Part shown: positions 12,280 through 21,544 of the stretch, in pieces
Position numbering within the stretch: position 1 is the stretch's first letter
Layout of the letters: each line of letters opens with the position of its first letter
Source of the DNA: Saccharum officinarum
Taxonomy: Eukaryota; Streptophyta; Magnoliopsida; Poales; Poaceae
Reading direction: 5' to 3'
Assembly (NCBI GenBank): GCA_020631735.1
Contig: CM036209.1
Span: forward strand, 5,927,451 to 5,991,450
Length of the DNA stretch: 64,000 nucleotides
Notes under the pieces: generated by a model
Told to the model about the DNA's origin: nothing
What the model saw: only the letters and a program-made list of their open reading frames with translations
Database searches by the model: none
Made by a program: the position numbers and the translations under genes

Positions 12280-12297
12280 TGAGTACTTTCGTACTCA
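12280..12297 (+). other. Perfect 7-bp hairpin in the LTR
   Basis: TGAGTAC, the loop TTTC, then GTACTCA form a perfect 7-bp inverted repeat followed by agggtttgttaaaccc, itself palindromic. The unrelated LARD LTR has the same stem with a six-base loop, so it is probably a conserved structural signal in the R/U5 part of these LTRs. Confidence 0.7.
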
Positions 12298-12751
12298 GGG
12301 TTTGTTAAACCCTTGTTGCAGGTGCGTCTCATGAGCAGGTGTGTTTTGGATCCTGTTGCATGACAGTCTTTGCGATGAGCGACGACGAGTAAGATGTTTG
12401 GCTCTTGGGTAGAGTGTCGCATTTTGGTGTTGTAATAATGTTAATAATGCTACTCCACTACTATGGTTGTAACACTAAACTTAAGTTTTGTAAGTTTGGA
12501 ACAACGGATTTGTAAACTTATGTTATGTAAGACTTCCGCTTTTGTACTCTAATGTAATTTATTATATAAACTATTGTAATACTATAATGCCTCTGAAATG
12601 TGATCCTGCTCGGAAGATCGTGGATGATTCGGGTTTCCCGAGGACACCCGACAGGCTTCTTAAGTTATGTGGTACACATGTATAGTGGTTAGAGGTCTTT
12701 AAGATGAACACAAGTACATGAGGGCCATAGTAATTAGGAGGTTCTACCACA

Positions 12752-13297
12752 AAAACCTTTCTCCCTTCGCCAAGTTGATCAAAATCAACTCCAACACCTT
12801 CTCCTTTGCATATGTGCCAACACCATTAAGTGCACACCACCATATACATGTGTGTTAGCATTTCACAGACATTTTCAAAGGGTTATGTCAGCTGTCAACT
12901 AGGTCCTAATGCATATGCTCAAGACATTGATCTGGTGGCTCTTGATTCCCGAGCTAACCGTGATTTTCCCTCTTGATAGTCGGCTACGTATCCTAAACCC
13001 GGTCAATCACTTCTCTACTCATCTTAGACCGGCAAAAGGAAAACCCTATGGTTATACCTTTGCCTTGCGCTCTTAGATCCTTCTCCTTCACTTGATCATC
13101 ATGTCCATCATTTTATGTGCATTCCTTCATGATCTTGCTCATCATTTCTTGCACCAAATCATGTGGTCTTGTGGCTATCTCTCCATGCTATTTTCAACTC
13201 CATCACATGTTGCTTATGCCTAGCTTAATCACACTTGATCACATAACATTAGCAACTTTGGTGTCACTCAATTTCCAAAACCAAACTTGGGCTTTCA
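12752..13297 (-). repeat. 3' LTR fragment of Sirevirus 1
   Basis: On the minus strand the LTR starts TGAAAGCCCAAG at 13297, right after the polypurine tract, and can be followed to 12752, where the gypsy LTR end replaces it. Its gtgttagcatttcacagaca stretch resembles the corresponding part of the second Sirevirus LTR at 23149. About 1.3 kb of the expected LTR is missing on this side. Confidence 0.85.
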
Positions 13298-14362
13298 ATC
13301 TCCCCCTTTTTGGTAATTGATGACAACCACCACAAAGATATGAAAAGAAATCAATTTTCAATTTTGATAGTATTAGCTCCCCTACATATGTGCTTTCATG
13401 AGTTTGGTTCAATTGTGCACATATGCATGGATTTGAATTTTGGGAGAGTTACTACTATCAAATTGATGTTAAGGTATATAGAATGGACCTTTGAAGCGTG
13501 ATACCAATCGGAGTTGCCTTTATATACCATCCTTAGCATCGATGTAGCTAGACACCACTTGTAAATTCGCACTTGCATAGATCATAACCACTAAAAACCC
13601 CGTGAGATCAACATTATAAGCAATGGTGTCTAGATACCACTAGTGAAATGGTATCCTACTTAATTCATCAATCAAGTTCTATTTTTAGCATTCACCACAC
13701 AAGCATGAATATCGAATTTAAATTTGCAATGCAACACATCATCATGTTAATGCACATACAAATGTAACAAAGTGTTCATGAGCTTGCTCCCCCTACTTGT
13801 GTGCTCAATTTTAATTGATCCCTTCCCAATGTCAATGTCATACCTTTGCTTTCTCTCCCCTCATATCTTTTGCTTTATCTCCCCCTTTCTATATCTTTGT
13901 GACTTACTTCTCCTTTGTCAACAATCACCAAAAAGGTTCCAATTTTAGTGAGAATTAAGTCAATCAATATGAGGAAGTCTACATTATGGTTCAATCTAGA
14001 TTACTTGCCTAGAATATGTAATTCAGTTTGATCCAAGCACAAGCTTCTTCACACCTCATAAAGTATAAGGGTTATCTTGAGCAGGTTGAATTACACATCA
14101 TGAGCTCATTTTCTAGATTCAACACTAGGTTTGCAAGCCCATAAACATGTCATATGCTACCACTAGATCAAACAAGCATAGAAGCAATAGTGATACCATA
14201 TATACATCAAAGTCATTTGATTTTCATGAATGAGCCTATTTGTCATGCAAATATGTTTATATGTTCTAAATATGTCCTTAGCAAAGTATGAATCATATGC
14301 CAAACAACTTTACCTTGCATTGTCGAAGGGGAGGCATGTCAGATAAGAATGTGGGGCTGCAC
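13298..14362 (-). other. Non-coding 3' spacer of Sirevirus 1 with repeated polypurine tracts
   Basis: Between the pol stop and the 3' LTR there is no coding frame. On the minus strand the main polypurine tract aaaaagggggagat (13298-13311) touches the LTR. Additional GGGGA-type tracts occur at about 13785-13795, 13855-13860 and 13878-13887. Clustered extra polypurine tracts before the 3' LTR are a described Sirevirus feature. Confidence 0.8.
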
Positions 14363-17300
14363 TCATTTCAAGTTGGAGAAATCAAGTATGTTCAATTCAT
14401 TCTTCAACTTGTAAAATCTTTTCTCATCAAGTGGCTTTGTAAAGATATCGGCTAGTTGATCTTCAGTGCCAATGCCTTGTATACAAATATCACCCTTTTG
14501 TTGATGGTCTCTTATGAAGTGATGCCTTATGTCAATGTGCTTGGTTCTTGAATGTTGAACCAGATTTTGTGTCATCTTGATAGCACTCTCATTATCACAA
14601 AACAAAGGAACATTCTTGAATTTGATTCCAAAGTCACTCAAAGTTGCCTTTATCCAAAGCAATTGTGCACAACAACTACCGGCACTAATGTATTCGGCCT
14701 CGGCGGTAGATAGTGCAACACTATTTTGTTTCTTTGATGACCATGAAACAAGAGACCTTACTAGTAATTGATAAGTGCCACTTGTGCTCATTCTACCAAT
14801 CTTGCAACCACCATAGTCGGAGTCTGAATATCTAATCAACTCAAAATTAGACCCCTTTGAAAACCATAATCCAACATCATGAGTGCCCTTAAGATATATT
14901 AATATTCTCTTGGTTTCTTTCAAGTGACTTTCTCTTGGTGAAGCTTGATATCTTGCACACTTGCACACACTAAACATCACATCCGGCCTAGAAGCGGTGA
15001 CATAGAGTAAACTTCCAATCATAGACCGGTATTGCTTTTGAACTACCATGTTTCCACTAGCATCAATACCTAATTGATCATTAGTGCCCATTGGTGTACT
15101 CATTGGTTTAGCATCTTGCAATCCAAACTTCTTGATCATGTCCTTGATGTACTTCCCTTGACTTACAAAAGTGTCATTCTTTATTTGCTTGATTTGAAGT
15201 CCAAGGAAGTAACTAAGCTCTCCAATCATGGACATCTCAAACTCATTTGCCATCATTTTTCCAAACTCTTCACAAAAGTCTTGATTGGTTGATTCAAAAA
15301 TGATATCATCCACATAGATTTGCAACACAAACAAGTCAATGCCTATCTTCTTGGTGAAGAGAGTGGTGTCAACCTTTCCCATCTTGAACCCTTTAGAGAG
15401 GAGAAATTCCCTCAACCTCTCATACCATGCTCTAGGTGCTTGCTTCAAACCATACAATGCCTTCTTGAGCTTGTAAACATGGTCGGGCTTCTTGTCATCT
15501 TCAAAACCAGGAGGTTGCTCAACATAGACCAACTCATTTATGTACCCATTGAGAAATGCACTTTTCACATCCATTTGATATAACTTGATGTTGTAGGCAC
15601 AAGCATAGGCTAAAAGAATTCTAATTGCCTCTAATCTTGCAACCAGTGCATATATCTCTCCAAAGTCAAGACCCTCAACTTGAGTGTATCCTTGCGCTAC
15701 TAATCTTGCTTTGTTCCTCACAACCATGCCATCTTGATCTTGCTTGTTTCTAAAGACCCACTTAGTACTCATCATATTATAGTTCTTTGGCCTTTCAACA
15801 AGCTCCCAAACTTGATTTCTAGCCAAGTTGTTTAGTTCTTCATGCATGGCATTTATCCAATCGGAATCCTTCAAAGCATTTTCTATTTTCTTAGGTTCTT
15901 CAAGAGACACAAATAAGTAGTGCTCACAAAAGGATGCTAATCTTAATCTAGTTTGAACACCACTTTGAATTCCACTAATGATTTGGTCCAATGAATGATC
16001 TCTTGCAATGCTAGTAGGTTGGAGTATTGGGAGTTGATTGCTTCCACTTGTTTGACCTTGAACTTGAGCTTCATCATGAGTACCACTTGAGCTTGCTTGA
16101 TTTGTATCAATTTGCACATCTTGATTAATCATATGTATGTCACCATCATAATCATTTTGCCTCGACCTTATATCACCAATGTCCATGTTCTTCATTGCAT
16201 TTGACAATTGATCTCCTCTTACATCATCAAAGTTTTGATCTTCATTTTGAGATCCTTGGGTTTCATCAAACTGAACATCATGAACTTCTTCCAAGGTGCC
16301 ATTAGTGAGATTCCGAACTCTATATGCTTTGCTTGTGGTAGAATAACCAAGTAAGAACCCTTCATCACATTTCTTGTCAAACTTGCTCAATCTAGTACAT
16401 TTCTTAAGAATATAGCATTTGCAACCAAACACTTTAAAGTATGCAATATTGGGCTTTCTTCCATTTAATAGCTCATATGGTGTCTTCCCAAGCTTCCCAT
16501 GGCAATAGAGACGATTGCTACAATAGCATGTTGTGTTGATGGCTTCACTCCAAAATGAATGACTAACATTGTATTCACTTAGCATTGATCTAGCCATGTC
16601 AATCAAAGTTCTATTTTTCCTTTCAACTACACCATTGGATTGAGGAGTGTATGTTGGAGAGAATTGATGTCCAATACCAAGATCATAACACAAATCTTCA
16701 ATTCTTGTGTTCTTGAACTCACTACCATTGTCACTTCTAATCTTCTTGATGGTAGTCTCAAACTCATTTTGCACCCTCTTGACAAAAGACTTGAATAAAT
16801 CATAAACATCACTCTTGTCATAGAGAAAAAACACCCAAGTGTATCTAGTGTAATCATCAACAATCATAAAACCATACTTGTTCCCACCAATGCTAGTGTA
16901 TGTTGTTGGCCCAAACAAATCTATGTGCAATAGCTCAAATGCCTTTGATGTGCTTATTTCACTCTTACTAGGATGTGCATTTCTAACTTGTTTGCTGGCT
17001 TGACAAGCACTACAAGGTTTATCTTTCTCAAAGGTGACATCCTTCAATCCTCTAACTAAGTCATGCCTCAAAAGTTTGTTCAATTGTTTCATTCTAACAT
17101 GACCAAGCCTTCTATGCCACAACCAACCCATACTAGATTTGCTAAGCAAGCATGATGTTAATTGTGTCTCACTATCATTGAAGTCAACCAAGTATAAGCT
17201 ACCATGTCTATATCCTTTGAATATCAAATTTGATCCATCAACACTTATGACTTCAACATCATCACTATCAAATATGCACTTGAAGCCAAGATCACAAAGT

Positions 17301-17518
17301 TGTGCCACCGACAAAAGATTGAAATCCAAGCTCTCAACTAGCAATACATTAGATATGCTCATGTCATTTGAGATAGCAATTTTACCAAGCCCCTTGACCT
17401 TGCCTTTCTTGTTGTTGCCAAAAGTGATAGCATCAAAACCATCATTTTGACTTGTATTAATTGATTTGAACATATATGAATCCCCGGTCATATGTTGAGT
17501 GCACCCACTATCAAGCAC
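14363..17518 (-). CDS. Sirevirus 1 Pol: protease-integrase-RT-RNase H
   Basis: A 1051-codon open frame carrying the catalytic polyprotein of a copia element. It starts at the aspartic protease motif LDSGCTQHMTGD. The integrase zinc region HRRLGHVRMKQLNKL lies at about residue 135, and the integrase core ([33 protein letters not shown]) at about 195-320. RT follows at about 560-800, with [25 protein letters not shown] and the catalytic YVDDIIF. RNase H ends near residue 1020 ([24 protein letters not shown]). The frame continues upstream without a stop through VNYKARGRHWV, just after a TTGTAG/GT site. Gag lies upstream in a different frame, separated by a stop. No internal stop is present, so the protein may be intact, but a Met start is not evident. 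Confidence 0.95.
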   Translation of the reverse strand: MLDSGCTQHMTGDSYMFKSINTSQNDGFDAITFGNNKKGKVKGLGKIAISNDMSISNVLLVESLDFNLLSVAQLCDLGFKCIFDSDDVEVISVDGSNLIFKGYRHGSLYLVDFNDSETQLTSCLLSKSSMGWLWHRRLGHVRMKQLNKLLRHDLVRGLKDVTFEKDKPCSACQASKQVRNAHPSKSEISTSKAFELLHIDLFGPTTYTSIGGNKYGFMIVDDYTRYTWVFFLYDKSDVYDLFKSFVKRVQNEFETTIKKIRSDNGSEFKNTRIEDLCYDLGIGHQFSPTYTPQSNGVVERKNRTLIDMARSMLSEYNVSHSFWSEAINTTCYCSNRLYCHGKLGKTPYELLNGRKPNIAYFKVFGCKCYILKKCTRLSKFDKKCDEGFLLGYSTTSKAYRVRNLTNGTLEEVHDVQFDETQGSQNEDQNFDDVRGDQLSNAMKNMDIGDIRSRQNDYDGDIHMINQDVQIDTNQASSSGTHDEAQVQGQTSGSNQLPILQPTSIARDHSLDQIISGIQSGVQTRLRLASFCEHYLFVSLEEPKKIENALKDSDWINAMHEELNNLARNQVWELVERPKNYNMMSTKWVFRNKQDQDGMVVRNKARLVAQGYTQVEGLDFGEIYALVARLEAIRILLAYACAYNIKLYQMDVKSAFLNGYINELVYVEQPPGFEDDKKPDHVYKLKKALYGLKQAPRAWYERLREFLLSKGFKMGKVDTTLFTKKIGIDLFVLQIYVDDIIFESTNQDFCEEFGKMMANEFEMSMIGELSYFLGLQIKQIKNDTFVSQGKYIKDMIKKFGLQDAKPMSTPMGTNDQLGIDASGNMVVQKQYRSMIGSLLYVTASRPDVMFSVCKCARYQASPRESHLKETKRILIYLKGTHDVGLWFSKGSNFELIRYSDSDYGGCKIGRMSTSGTYQLLVRSLVSWSSKKQNSVALSTAEAEYISAGSCCAQLLWIKATLSDFGIKFKNVPLFCDNESAIKMTQNLVQHSRTKHIDIRHHFIRDHQQKGDICIQGIGTEDQLADIFTKPLDEKRFYKLKNELNILDFSNLK

Positions 17519-17561
17519 CCAATGCCTTCCTCTGGCTTTATAATTGACCTACAAGACAAAA

Positions 17562-19630
17562 TCAATTATTTTTAGGTACCCAAACTTGTTTGGGTCCTCC
17601 AAGGTTAGTGACCAAGCTCTTTGGTACCCAAATGACTTTCTTCTTTGAGCCCATCCATGATATACCAATGAACTTAGCATGAACACCATTAGTACCCTTG
17701 GTAAGCATATAGAAAGAATCAAGCTTAATTGAGGATACATTAGTGTTGGATTTTTTGTTCGTGCAATGTTGCTCTATGTGACCAACTTGCTTGCAACTTT
17801 TGCAATAGCTACCATTGTTCTTCACAAAATGAGTCTTGTGAGGAGCAAAAGTGGCTTTGCCTTTCTTGGGGTTATAGCACAATCCCTCTTTATAGAGAGA
17901 AGCTCTTTGGCTACCCAAGCACATAAGCAAGCGGTCCTCACCACCATAAGCCTTAGCTAATGTGTGATTAAGCTCTTTTACCTCCTTCTTGAGATTTTCA
18001 TTCTCAACTATAAGTGTGGAGTCACAAGTGAAACCGTCACTACTAGATGAGGATGATGTAGATATGCTACATGAAGGATTAGTGGGAGCAACAACAATAG
18101 GCTTATAAAAAATTCATCAACTATATCACATGATATGCCTATATTGCAAGTTTTAGCTTTCTCAATATTAGTTGGAATGTTTTCATATTTTTCAACTAGA
18201 GAGGAATGAGCTTCTTCAAGCTTAGAGTGAGACTTTTGAAGCTTCTTATGGTCTACCTTTAGACTCTCATAAGATGCCCTAAGCTCATCAAGTTCTTGCA
18301 TAAGGTTTTTCCTATCCTTAAGCAAGCCCTTGCACTCCTTTCTAGATTTTTTAAAATGTTGAGTGCAATCTTTTAACATAGTGATTAGTTTATCTTTAGT
18401 TAGATCATCATCATCACTATCACTATCAATAGCACTAGCACTATCATGATCACTCTCATCGTCGGATGATACCTTAGCGGCCTTAGCCATAAAGCATGAT
18501 GGAGTGTCAAATATTGAGCTCTTCTCTTGAATAGCAATGCTAGCATGTCCCTTCTTTTTGTAGTCCTCATCATCACTTAAGGAATCATCACTATCCCATG
18601 TAGCAACATGAGAATCATTCTTCTTATGAGAGCTCTCCTTTTCTTGCTTCTTCTTTTGCTTCTTCCTCTCCTTCTTGATAGCATCTTCATCATCACTATC
18701 ATAAGGACATTTGACGATGAGATGGTCCTTGCTATGACATCTAAAGCATCTCATAGTTTGATCATTCTTCTTGGATGAGTTCTTCCTCCTCCTTACACGA
18801 TAACCTTTTTTCTTCATGAATTTACCAAATTACTTGACAAAGAGAGCCATCTTCTCATCAATGTCATCACTATCACAAGAGCTTGAGTCTTTATCACTTG
18901 ATGATTCAATCTTGGACTTGCTCTTGGATGTGGTGGCTTTGAATGACACACTCTTCTTCTTGTCATCATCCTTCTTCTCACTTTCCTTCTTCTTCTTTTT
19001 GACCAACTCCTCTTTCTCATCATCTTCTCTATATGAATCATCGGTCATCACTTCTTGGAATACTTGTTGAGGAGTTGAATCTTTCAATGTTGTCCTCACA
19101 AGTACAGTGATCAACATGTCAAACCTCTTGGGTAAGCTTCTTAAGAACTTTATAGAGAATTGATTGTCCTTGACCTCCTCACCAAGTGCCTTGAGCTCAT
19201 TCACAATGACTTGCAATCTACAAAACATCTCCGTCACACTCTCATCTTCTTGCATCTTGAAGCTAGAAAACTTTTCTTGGAGAATGTACACTTTGGCGGT
19301 CTTGGTGCCTTCGGTGCCTTCATATGTTTCCTCAAGTTTTGGCCATTCATCATGAGCAATCTCAATGTTCTTCACTTGCTCAAAGGTCTTGTCATCTAGT
19401 GCCTCATGAAGAGCACTAATGGTAATGTCATTGCATTGAAGCTTCTTCTTCTCCACCGGTGTTGGTGCTTCCAGATTAGCAACCTCAAATTTAGTTTCGG
19501 TGACCTTCCACACTTCTCTATTGATTGACTTGAGGTGTGCGGTCATCTTAACATTTCAATATGCATAATTTGTGCTATCAAAGTGAGGTGTCTTCTTGGT
19601 GTTGTTGATGTGCAGGCTTAATTGAGCCAT
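17562..19630 (-). pseudogene. Sirevirus 1 gag, interrupted
   Basis: Structural capsid/nucleocapsid gene. The start ATG at 19630 gives MAQLSLHINNTKKTPHFDS, then a UBN2-type capsid region (EEVKDNQFSIKFLRSLPKRF). A first zinc knuckle CFRCHSKDHLIVKC is at about 18720-18760, a long acidic and coiled-coil stretch follows, and a second knuckle CKSCKQVGHIEQHC lies at about 17770-17810. It ends VWVPKNN-stop at 17562. Defects: a TGA where a Trp would be expected at about 19553, a TAA at about 18828, and a frameshift near 18110. Two knuckles and a long C-terminal extension fit Sireviruses. Confidence 0.9.
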
Positions 19631-19677
19631 TTCTTCTTCACCATAGGTTGTTAAGCCTAAAATAAATGGTGCCTCGA

Positions 19678-19690
19678 CTCTGATACCACT
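19678..19690 (-). other. Primer-binding site of Sirevirus 1
   Basis: On the minus strand, TGGTATCAGAG follows the LTR end after a two-base spacer (AG). It is complementary to the 3' end of plant initiator tRNA-Met and fixes the LTR boundary at 19691. Confidence 0.9.
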
Positions 19691-20488
19691 TGTAAGGTCC
19701 AAATAGGCTAGAGGGGGGTGAATAGCCTAATTAAAATTTCTACAAGAATTACTTAACCACACGTGTTAGTACAAAAGGTGGTGAAGCAAAATGCACTAGC
19801 TCTAACTAATTAAGCAAGCCACCTACACAAGTCTAGTATAAGGCTATCCACTAAATGCAACAACAACTATAAGCTAGATACAAGAAGTAACGCGAGAGAA
19901 GAGCTTCGAGTGATTATACCACCGTATAGAGATGAGAAGTACCAATCAATCAATCACACAAGAGAAATCCTCAGAAAGAGAACAACACAAGAATTTATCC
20001 TGAGGTTCACTTGCTTCCCGATAAGCTACTCCCCGTTGTGGCAATACACCAACTTGTCGGTTCGTGAGCTAATCGACTATCAAGAGTCGAGCCCTCGGCG
20101 GGCGCCACACAACCACACACAAGATGGGGATCCTCCAAGCCACGAGCTCCACTAGAGTATCTAATTCGTGAACTCCCACGGGGAAGGATCAAGAACCCCT
20201 TACAACACTTGGTGAGGGCTCTAACAATCTCCAATTGCAAGCTCAATCACCTCCACTGCTCTAAGCCGTCTACCACATCGGGAAACATGGAAGAGTAACA
20301 AGAAATCCACAGCAACTCAAAGATCAAGTGCCTCTAAAATACAACTCTCAAGTAATGCACTTGAATCTCACTCAATCTCACTCAAGATGTGCAACCAAGC
20401 AAAGAGATGAGTGAAGGGGTTGTTCTCTAGGTCAAAGGATGTCTCAAGGTTAGCAAGAATGTAAGAGATACCCCCAAACCCCGGCCAT

Positions 20489-20501
20489 CTTCTATTTATA
20501 G
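20489..20501 (-). promoter_or_regulatory. TATA box of the Sirevirus 1 LTR
   Basis: Minus-strand CTATAAATAGAAG lies inside the LTR, with the GC-rich palindromic array immediately upstream in transcription direction. The same arrangement (CTATAAATACTC at about 22435-22446) occurs in the Sirevirus 2 LTR, supporting a real promoter. Confidence 0.75.
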
Positions 20502-20520
20502 CGAAGGGGTATGCAGTAGC

Positions 20521-20860
20521 CATTTTGGTTCTGAGTCGGGCTTACCGGACGCTGCGGTCGACACTGACCGGATGCGTAGGTCACTAGCGTGCTCCAACGG
20601 CTAGTTTTTGCATGCAAAAACTTGTATTGACTAGACGCGCAGGTCACTAACAGGATCGGACGCGTAGGTCACAGCGAAACAGCGAACAGAGAGGTTCCAG
20701 TAAGCTTCAGATGCGACCAGACGTGTCCGGTCATCACTGACCGGACTCGCAGCAGCGTCCGGTCACTTTTGCACGTGAAAAACACTGATCGGACGCGCTG
20801 ACCGGACGCGTATGTGCTGACCGGACGCATCCGGTCATGAGTCCGGTCACAGACCACTCT
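20521..20860 (-). repeat. Degenerate ACCGGACGCG / CCGGTCA motif array in the LTR
   Basis: Many copies of ACCGGACGCG and its partner GTCCGGTCA, sometimes joined into a palindrome, occupy about 340 bases upstream of the TATA box. The array is CpG-dense. Repeated palindromic motifs in this LTR position are a published Sirevirus trait; their role, perhaps in regulation or methylation, is not established here. Confidence 0.85.
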
Positions 20861-21030
20861 TCGGTAAAACGACGATAACTCTTAGCTCCGAAGTCCAATT
20901 TCGATGATCTTGGACATTTTGGAAAGCTTACTCAGAGGGCTACACAACCCAAATGAACACTTAATCCAAGTCACAATATATCACCAAATTCACATCCAAA
21001 TTCTACTATGCAAAAAGAAGATTTCCCATC

Positions 21031-21544
21031 CACTACACCATAGCCCTAATATAGCGTCACATGTGTGTCGCTATAGATATACTAATACTAACGAACTGTC
21101 GGTCGGTATAGCTAGCCCATGAACTGTGGGTCGCAAAATGTGCTTTTTGCATTGGACGATCGGTCGCTATAGATGATTGGCTGTACATCCAACAATCAGC
21201 CGAGATAGGTCAACGAAAAGGACCAACCATCGGTCGTTATACAGGGCCGGGCCTTTTCCAACGTCAGTCCGCGGGAAACTAAAAAGGAAAAACAGTTCCA
21301 TCGCGGGAAAAACAGGCCTTCTCGTGGTAAAACTTGGCCCAAATACTGCTAACCCTAGCTTCCTCTCGCTCTCACTCTCCCTCCCTCAAACAGCCGCCGC
21401 ATTCCCTCTCCGACGTGTGCCCGCCCTATTCCTCCGACGCGCGCCCTCCCCATCCCTCCGACGCGCGCTTGACCCACATCCTCCGACTCGCGCCCACCCC
21501 ATCCCTCCGATGCGCACCTGCCGCATCCTCCGCGCAGCGCTCGC
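21031..21544 (+). mobile_element. CACTA-like transposon fragment
   Basis: Begins CACTACACCATAGCCC, which resembles a CACTA-superfamily terminus, followed by several gtcgctatag-type subterminal motifs (about 21067, 21161, 21232) and a pyrimidine-rich, 5'-UTR-like stretch (21360-21545). A plus-strand frame from 21177 has no recognised domain. The right side is cut by the Sirevirus 2 LTR. No opposite terminus or 3-bp target duplication can be confirmed. Confidence 0.5.

Larger units (their letters stand above)
5362..12751 (+). mobile_element. Ty3/gypsy chromovirus (Tekay/Del-like), 5'-truncated
   Basis: A plus-strand element with protease tail, reverse transcriptase, RNase H, integrase and chromodomain-like tail, then a polypurine tract and a 4.15-kb LTR. 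Gag, primer-binding site, 5' LTR and most of the protease are absent: the sequence jumps from an inverted LTR (ending 5361) into the protease motif DVILGMNW at 5363. The integrase-then-chromodomain order and very long LTRs are typical of the Tekay/Del lineage. Multiple stops and frameshifts show it is dead. Its right end ...ctaccaca at 12751 abuts a truncated Sirevirus LTR, suggesting it inserted into that LTR, but no left target duplication is available to test this. Confidence 0.9.
8601..12751 (+). repeat. 3' LTR of the gypsy element (about 4.15 kb)
   Basis: Begins TGTAACACCC directly after the polypurine tract and ends ...ggttctaccaca at 12751, where sequence switches to a Sirevirus LTR in the opposite orientation. 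It has an AT-rich first kilobase, a GC-rich block at about 9655-10540, a TATA-like box at 9792, a hairpin at 12280-12297 and an AT-rich tail at 12420-12590 that could hold the polyadenylation region. No matching 5' LTR is present in the window. Termini are TG...CA as expected. Confidence 0.85.
12752..21030 (-). mobile_element. Ty1/copia Sirevirus 1 (minus strand), LTRs interrupted
   Basis: A minus-strand copia element: 5' LTR 19691-21030 (interrupted by a CACTA-like sequence), primer-binding site, gag with two CCHC knuckles, a long protease-integrase-RT-RNase H frame, a non-coding spacer with several polypurine-like tracts, and a 3' LTR fragment 12752-13297 cut by the gypsy LTR. The integrase-before-RT order, the ggggagattgaaag junction of polypurine tract and LTR, and palindromic GC-rich arrays in the LTR are Sirevirus (Maximus/SIRE) traits. 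Gag is broken but the main pol frame is open over 1051 codons, so the element is comparatively young. Confidence 0.92.
19691..21030 (-). repeat. 5' LTR of Sirevirus 1 (partial)
   Basis: Starts on the plus strand with tgtaaggtccaaatag next to the primer-binding site and contains gctagaggggggtgaatagc, also found at the same end of Sirevirus 2's LTR. It runs to about 21030, where a sequence beginning CACTACACCA takes over. The U3 start, equivalent to 12752-13297, is missing on this side. Combined with that fragment, the full LTR would be at least about 1.9 kb. Confidence 0.85.
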
